Both the position numbers and the translations under genes were made by a program. From Rostratula benghalensis (lineage: Eukaryota > Chordata > Aves > Charadriiformes > Rostratulidae), in contig VXAI01000015.1 of the NCBI GenBank assembly GCA_013399305.1, forward strand, positions 796,079-860,078: DNA of 64,000 nt. The letters are read 5' to 3'. This document shows, piece by piece, positions 13,965 to 64,000 of the stretch. The notes under the pieces were generated by a model that did not search any database, was not told where the DNA came from, and was given only the letters and a program-made list of their open reading frames with translations. Each line of letters starts with the position of its first letter. Positions within the stretch are counted from its first letter, which is position 1.

Positions 13965-14575
13965 CTAGATCTACTACTGGAATAGACGATAAACAGCCAG
14001 TCTCAGTCCATGTTCTTGATGCCATTCAAGATTTGATAGGCTTTTATCATATTCCCCGTGAGATGTCTCATGGGAGGTATTATATACCCTTGATCTTATT
14101 TTTGGCCCTTGCTGAACCTTTTTCAGGTGTGTAAGAAATGCTTTCTTTGAGGTTGAGAGACCAGAACTACACATACAAATTAACTGTGGGTAGGTGGGCA
14201 AAAAATTGATTTTTTGAGTGCAATATTTGTGTTTTATGGTTTATTCTCTGTTCCTTTCTGTATTAATTCCTGAAATTGCTTTTCTTTGGTTTGGGTTTTT
14301 TTGCCTTATTTCAGACAGTGTAGTTTAATGATACTGTGAATCAAAACACTGAAGTCTTGCTGAGCAATATTGATGAGTTGAGAGCACATTTATATATGAA
14401 GCTGGGGTTGCTTTTCCCCAAGAGATAGGCTGCTTTGTATTTACCCACATTTAATTTTATTTGCTGGTTTTATTGTCCAGTTAGTCTCATAAGGGTCTTC
14501 TGTTATCCCTGCAGTTTCCTGTTATGCTTGGTATCATAAATAACCCTCTAGCATCAGCAAACTTTTAAGTCACTA
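13965..14575 (-). repeat. Ancient CR1/L3-type LINE relic, reverse-transcriptase 3' part
   Basis: Read on the minus strand, this segment follows the C-terminal part of a CR1/L3 ORF2 in order: a block before 14575 corresponding to the region encoding the conserved cytosolic end of the RT domain, then a degraded VRP.LEYC-like region near 14170, a LKKVQ-type motif near 14115, and a GEYDK-like stretch near 14050. On the plus strand the landmarks are TTTATCATATTCCCC (14042-14056), GCTGAACCTTTTTCAG (14111-14126), GACCAGAACTACACA (14159-14173) and a TGTATTTACCCACATT block at about 14436-14451. Stops and indels show it is long dead. It is much more diverged than the CR1 copies near 58 kb. The recognition rests on remembered consensus; the ends are approximate. 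Confidence 0.65.
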
Positions 14576-17500
14576 AAACTGATGTCTTGGTCTTAAGCAA
14601 TGAAACAAATACACTGTTTTCTCTGGGTTTCTGGAATCCAGTGGTTAATGGACTGTGTTTTTGGAATTATTGAGCAAGAGGAATCATTTTATAGTGCTTC
14701 TGCAGCTTGGAGGCTGAGAGTTCAAGCTGTGGGCGTTATAAAAAGAGAGCTGTGTGTCTTACTATGCAGCGTACTTCCTATCCCAGACATTAAATTAGTG
14801 ACTGTGCTGTCTTACCTGCAGAGACTTGGGGAAGTTCCGAATCTGTGTTTTAGAAGGGGTTGAAAAGACTTTATATCACAATCTTTTCTCCACAGTTCTG
14901 CCCTTGGGGGCTGTGAAAGTGACCTAAAAATGTCATTCCCTAATTATTTCGGTAAAAGTTGTCAGCCTAAATATATCAAAACCAAAGAACTTGTACAAAT
15001 AGAGAGTGAAAGTGTACTAATTCCACTACTCTTAGAGGTGAGTTTTTCCATTTTCCTTTGTAGTTTGGTAGTTGATGGTTAAAAAATGCTCAGTATCCTC
15101 AAATTTGAGGGGTCAATTGTTTCTATTTTTCTGGAATTCTTAAAAGATAATTCTAAGATTATTTATAATTTTCTTAATAATTCACACTTTTAAAATAGAT
15201 AAAACTGCAGAATACCTCTTGATACATTGTATTTTCAACCAAAGGCAAAAGGCTAATACCTTCTTTGCTGCTTAACCTTCTCTCACCTTACAGGCCCAGG
15301 AAAGTACCATTTGTACCCTTGTAGTTGAGCCTTACTTTTGTGAGAAAAATAGCAGATTAAGTAAAAATGTTAAATAGTAGATGAGATTAAAATAATCACA
15401 GTAAGAAATCATACACCCCCTACCTCTCCACCCCCTTCAGATTTCTAAAGAGTACATAAGAGTAACCTTGAATGTATTTCATGTTGCCTGGGTGGATGTA
15501 TCATATCAGTTTACAGTAAAGAGCAGGGCCATGCTATTGGGCAAGCACTTTTGAATTATTATTTATGGAGTTGTATTTGCAGTTGGTATAAAACGCAGGA
15601 CTGGTTTCACATGCCTCCACCAGAGCCAGGAGAGCACGCTCCTGAACAAGATTTTCTTTTGTTTCCTGGACTATGTGTGCTGCAGAAAGAGAGACGGCTG
15701 GGAAAGGGTACAGGTTAGAGCGAATAGTTACATTTCAGTTTAGGAATGCTGTCTTTCTATCTGATATTTTGGGCTTGTTTTGGCTTTTTTCCATCTTGAC
15801 TAATTTTATAATTGATACTGTAGTGCTAGCATTTATCAAGTGTTTTCCAGTAACATCTTGCATCTGTTGATAGATGAGTATTTTGTTTAGTAGTGTGTTC
15901 TGAGTCACCTCCCAAAGTCTCTCGTGATTATCTCATGGAGTTACAACTCTTAATAACACTGCAGCTTTCTAGTGTTAAGCTCACGCTTTTTTGATGCAGA
16001 GGGAGATGTGTATAAAGGGAAAGGAAGTCTTCAGTAATTCCATCTTTCTCCATAGGGCAAAATATGAACCACAGTTTTATATGCAGTATTTGCTTTTTAA
16101 AACAATAGCAAAATAATATTTTAGCTCTCATTTGCATTATTAGCGTTCTGTGTAAATGTTCAGAAAGCTTTGTTTGGAGGGTGAAGACTTTATTTCTTAT
16201 TTTAAGACAGTGTTGGGCAGAGACAAATTCTGTGCCTTCCTAAGGAATGTCATGTTCTTTACAAGCATAAGGGTAATCCTCCTCCTTGGAGAAGGCAGGA
16301 GGGGAGAAATTGGCACTGAGAGGTCAGAAATTCAATTTAGGAGCCCAAGTGAGTAGTTGCTGTTAGAACCTGTAATGCTAATTAATGTCTTGTCCTCATT
16401 TTAAGTTAAGTTTAACTCATTTGTATCTTTTGCTTAGTTTTGAAACTATAATTATACAATCTTTCTTCAATAAGAAAATAACTGCTAGAGCTTAGTTTCT
16501 CTGGAAGAAAAATAGGAACAGCGGTAACTACCCTTCCTGTCCTTTAAGTATCTTTGAAGTTGCTGGACAAGTGGCTCTGCCTTTGAGTTTCTTTAAATCA
16601 CAAATAGTGGTTTTCAATGTCAGATTTATGGGTATTTTAAATTAATGCTGTGGTGAAACATGAGGATTATACTTAATTACTTTGATTTAGTTGCACTTAT
16701 TTACATTGCTTTGCTATGCAGTTGCTGTTCGTAAAGCAAATACTGTTGCATGTTTTCAGGAACATTTCTAAAAAGTATTTTTTACAAATCCATTATGGAT
16801 GAGAAACATTTGACTTCACATAGTCTTTTGTCACTGTTGACCTGTGTTAGCCTGCATTTTCTTTTGAGATTATACAGCCAGTGGGTTATGTTACTGTGTT
16901 ACTCACTATAATAAGCGTATCCCAAATGTATTGATCTTTTACGGTGCATGCAAAAAGCACGTGTGGTGCCTGTTGTAAGATGTGTTGGACTTGATGAATG
17001 TGCTCTGTAGACTTGATAAATGTGTATTGCAAGAGGCCTTTGCTGGTTGTCTGCTCCCAGCTGGAGCTACTGCTTTAGCAAGACCAGCAGGCCAGGGTGT
17101 CAAGCTCTGCCCCAAGGTATGCTCATCATACCATTGCCAGTACCCAAACTCTAGTGATAGCGTGGGTTTACTAGCTCTGTGAGCTGCTGGAAAGCCATGG
17201 TTCTGATTTAGTGGCTTTGTTGCAAGAGTAAAGCTTTTTCTTTGAGGTAACTTTTTTTATGCAGTCATCTTCACAACAAGCTGTGCACTGAAATGTGTTT
17301 GATTATTTCTCAAGTACGTTATGGACAAGTTTTTTTGTGTAGGCTGTAGAACATCAAAAATACCATTCAATAGTAATTATGCCAGTTTTACTAAACAACT
17401 ATATCCTCTTTGGTCTTCTCAGTTTTAGTTTTCAAGTGAGTAAGATCAAAAGCACAAATCAGTGTTCAACTCATAAACATGAAAAAGGCAAGAAATGTAA

Positions 17501-19276
17501 CTGTGGCAACTTGGTCCTACCTGTAAATATTAGCATCTGCTTCTGAAGTCTAGTAGGCAGTTGTAACACTTAAAAATATGTGTGTATAGCAAACATATTA
17601 CCTTCATGGGGCTTTTCTGGTTTGGGTTTTGGTTTTCTTAGGAGTGTCTCATTGCAAATTATGCCTCTGCTATTTAATCTTCTGTGAAGGCGTTCTGATT
17701 ATTAGTAGCCATATGGCAGGACTGGTGCATTTTTGACATTCTGATGATGAAACTGCAACAGCAAATGAAGTTTTCTGTGTCTGTTCATGCCAGCTTTCAG
17801 AGCTAAAGGGAATTTGGAAGCTATAAACAAATATTGTCAGTGTCTTAAAATGGAACTTCCTGTTGCTTCTGTTAGCAGCACTTAGAGGCCTGAGGAGGCA
17901 AAACTGGAGTTTTCCTGACTTTGATAGAAGGCAGACTTGAAATGTGCTTGTATGCAGCTGAGGTAGTGAGGGGGGGGAAGGAATGTGTGTTAGTGTATGG
18001 TGTTAATTTTGTTAGCTGAACTGAATTAGTACTCCTGATAGCTGCATTTTTGTGTAGCACATCTCATGCACTCAATCATCAATCTCTATTTTGTGTCTTT
18101 GAAATGCTTCACTCTTTAAGAGATGAAAACAACTATATGTGTTTCATGTTTCTAATTGGCCATAGGATATTGGGTTCAGATAAACCACTCTGCCACCCAG
18201 AATCTGTAAGAATGAAAGGGAAGTTTCCTCCTCTTGATCTTCCTTCTCCTGACTCAAAGGAGATGAAGAAAACATCCCACTCTTGCAAGGGGGAAGAAAG
18301 TCCCGATGTGACTAGTCCTTCTGGTAGTCTAGGCTTCAAGTTACAGCTGTTAGCTAGCCTACCTTTTCTTGAGTTGTCTTCCAGAATTAGCAGTTCTGGA
18401 TACCTGCAGAGTTTGGCTCTACTGCAGGTGCTCCTGGTTTGAGTAAAGTCAGCTTTGTTTTCCAGGGTTCAGTTTATTTGCTCATGGTTGCAATGACAGT
18501 ATTGGGAGTTGTCCCTGAGAAAACTTGAAGGCAACGTAAAGATGTTGAAGTGTCCCGCCCTGTGGACTGTGGGATATGGTGGGTTACTTCTTGTTTCTTC
18601 TCAGGGATAATCCTCATTATCACATGACTAGTGTTAAATTTTGCAAAATGCACTGTGTTTATTAACATGATTTTTAGTAATAAATGGTTTCAGGGAATCT
18701 GAGTTTTTCAACAACTTTTAATTTTTTTGTTCTGGCATTTTTATATTTAATTTTTATAAAAATGATTTTTTTTTTTTCCCCTGTGCAACTACAGTTACTC
18801 TGCTGGTACTTTAATCACCAAGCTGGTCGAAAGCTTTTCTCAGATCCAGTGTTGTTGGTAGTCAGGCTGTTGTCTGAACACTCCCACGATATTTTGCTTC
18901 CCACAGTCAGAAATAAAGAACAGTGCTGTCCTAATAAGCCTTTCTTTTGCTAGCTAACGAGTGAACTCAGCAACACGGGTCACTTATAACATATCCTCGG
19001 TTCAGTGCCATTTGTGGAAAGAGAATTGAAAAGAAAAATAATTTGCAGTGGAACTGTAGGAAGCACTTAGTTCTTAGTAAAAAATCCTTTTTAAGAAAAG
19101 CAAAAACCATTGGTCAGTCACATGCATTCGTGGTCTTTAATGCTATTCTGGACTTCTGGTCTTAAATAGAGCATTATAGAAAAAGATGTTGCTTTTCACT
19201 TGTATTACATATTTAAAATGTCTTTCTTTCTGCTTGTAGATTTGTTTGTAAATGCATCATAAACAGACAGCCCAGA

Positions 19277-64000
<44,724 letters not shown>

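Larger units (their letters stand above)
4493..19239 (+). other. SPECC1L: SPECC1L intron 1 (14.7 kb)
   Basis: The intron runs from the exon 1 donor to the acceptor TGCTTGTAG at 19231-19239. No coding exon with matching splice sites was seen inside. It holds the tail of the CpG island, a short TA array (9083-9100), a MIR-like relic (about 9267-9348), a 14-bp tandem duplication (9869-9896), a TTTA/TG microsatellite (11544-11574), an A/C-rich tract (12911-12951) and an old CR1/L3 LINE relic (about 13965-14575). The remainder is unremarkable AT-rich sequence. Confidence 0.7.

Noticed and set aside
14737..14745. TATAAAAAG in intron 1 as a promoter
   Set aside because: No CpG cluster, upstream element or spliced frame accompanies it. 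TATA words are expected often in DNA this AT-rich.
17619..17640. Telomere-like G/T tract
   Set aside because: The words are TTTGGG and TTTTGG, not the vertebrate TTAGGG repeat, and they do not form an array.

Overview
This is a vertebrate nuclear window, most likely from a bird. One gene dominates it: SPECC1L (cytospin-A), on the + strand. Thirteen coding exons (19240-63291) splice into one continuous reading frame of 1,071 codons. It follows the known cytospin-A sequence from the initiator methionine into the C-terminal calponin-homology (CH) domain. The avian assignment rests on CR1-type LINE fragments being the only recognisable young repeats, the absence of mammalian Alu, B1 or L1 sequence, fairly compact introns, and the protein sequence. 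The species cannot be named from the sequence.

Layout. Bases 1-3700 are AT-rich and hold no gene I can support. A CpG island at about 3715-4960 holds a TATA-less promoter with NRF1-like and GC-box motifs and a probable non-coding first exon ending at 4492. Intron 1 (14.7 kb) includes a very old CR1/L3-type LINE relic and a MIR-like SINE relic. The start codon is at 19277. The largest exon (25961-27594) encodes half of the protein: the basic/serine-rich region and the first coiled coils. Exons at 29233-38599 continue the long third coiled coil. Exons at 40228-48271 encode a Ser/Thr/Pro-rich linker. Exons at 51787 and 63175 encode the first part of the CH domain. The last roughly 49 codons and the 3' UTR lie beyond the right edge. 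The last full intron (11.3 kb) holds a 325-base assembly gap, two CR1 fragments and a promoter-like patch (CpG cluster, CRE-type TTACGTCA, TATA box) about 1.3 kb before the second CH exon.

Cytospin-A is a cytoskeletal linker. Its coiled coils associate with microtubules and its CH domain with actin. It acts in adhesion, cell migration and facial morphogenesis.

No bacterial-type system, CRISPR array, intact mobile element or exotic locus is present. The most interesting leads are the candidate internal promoter at 61640-61860, an overlapping upstream ORF across the SPECC1L start codon, a perfect 12-bp-stem hairpin in intron 9, a CTCF-like site in intron 5, a likely frame-preserving cassette exon (47508-47591), and ancient LINE and SINE relics kept in introns.
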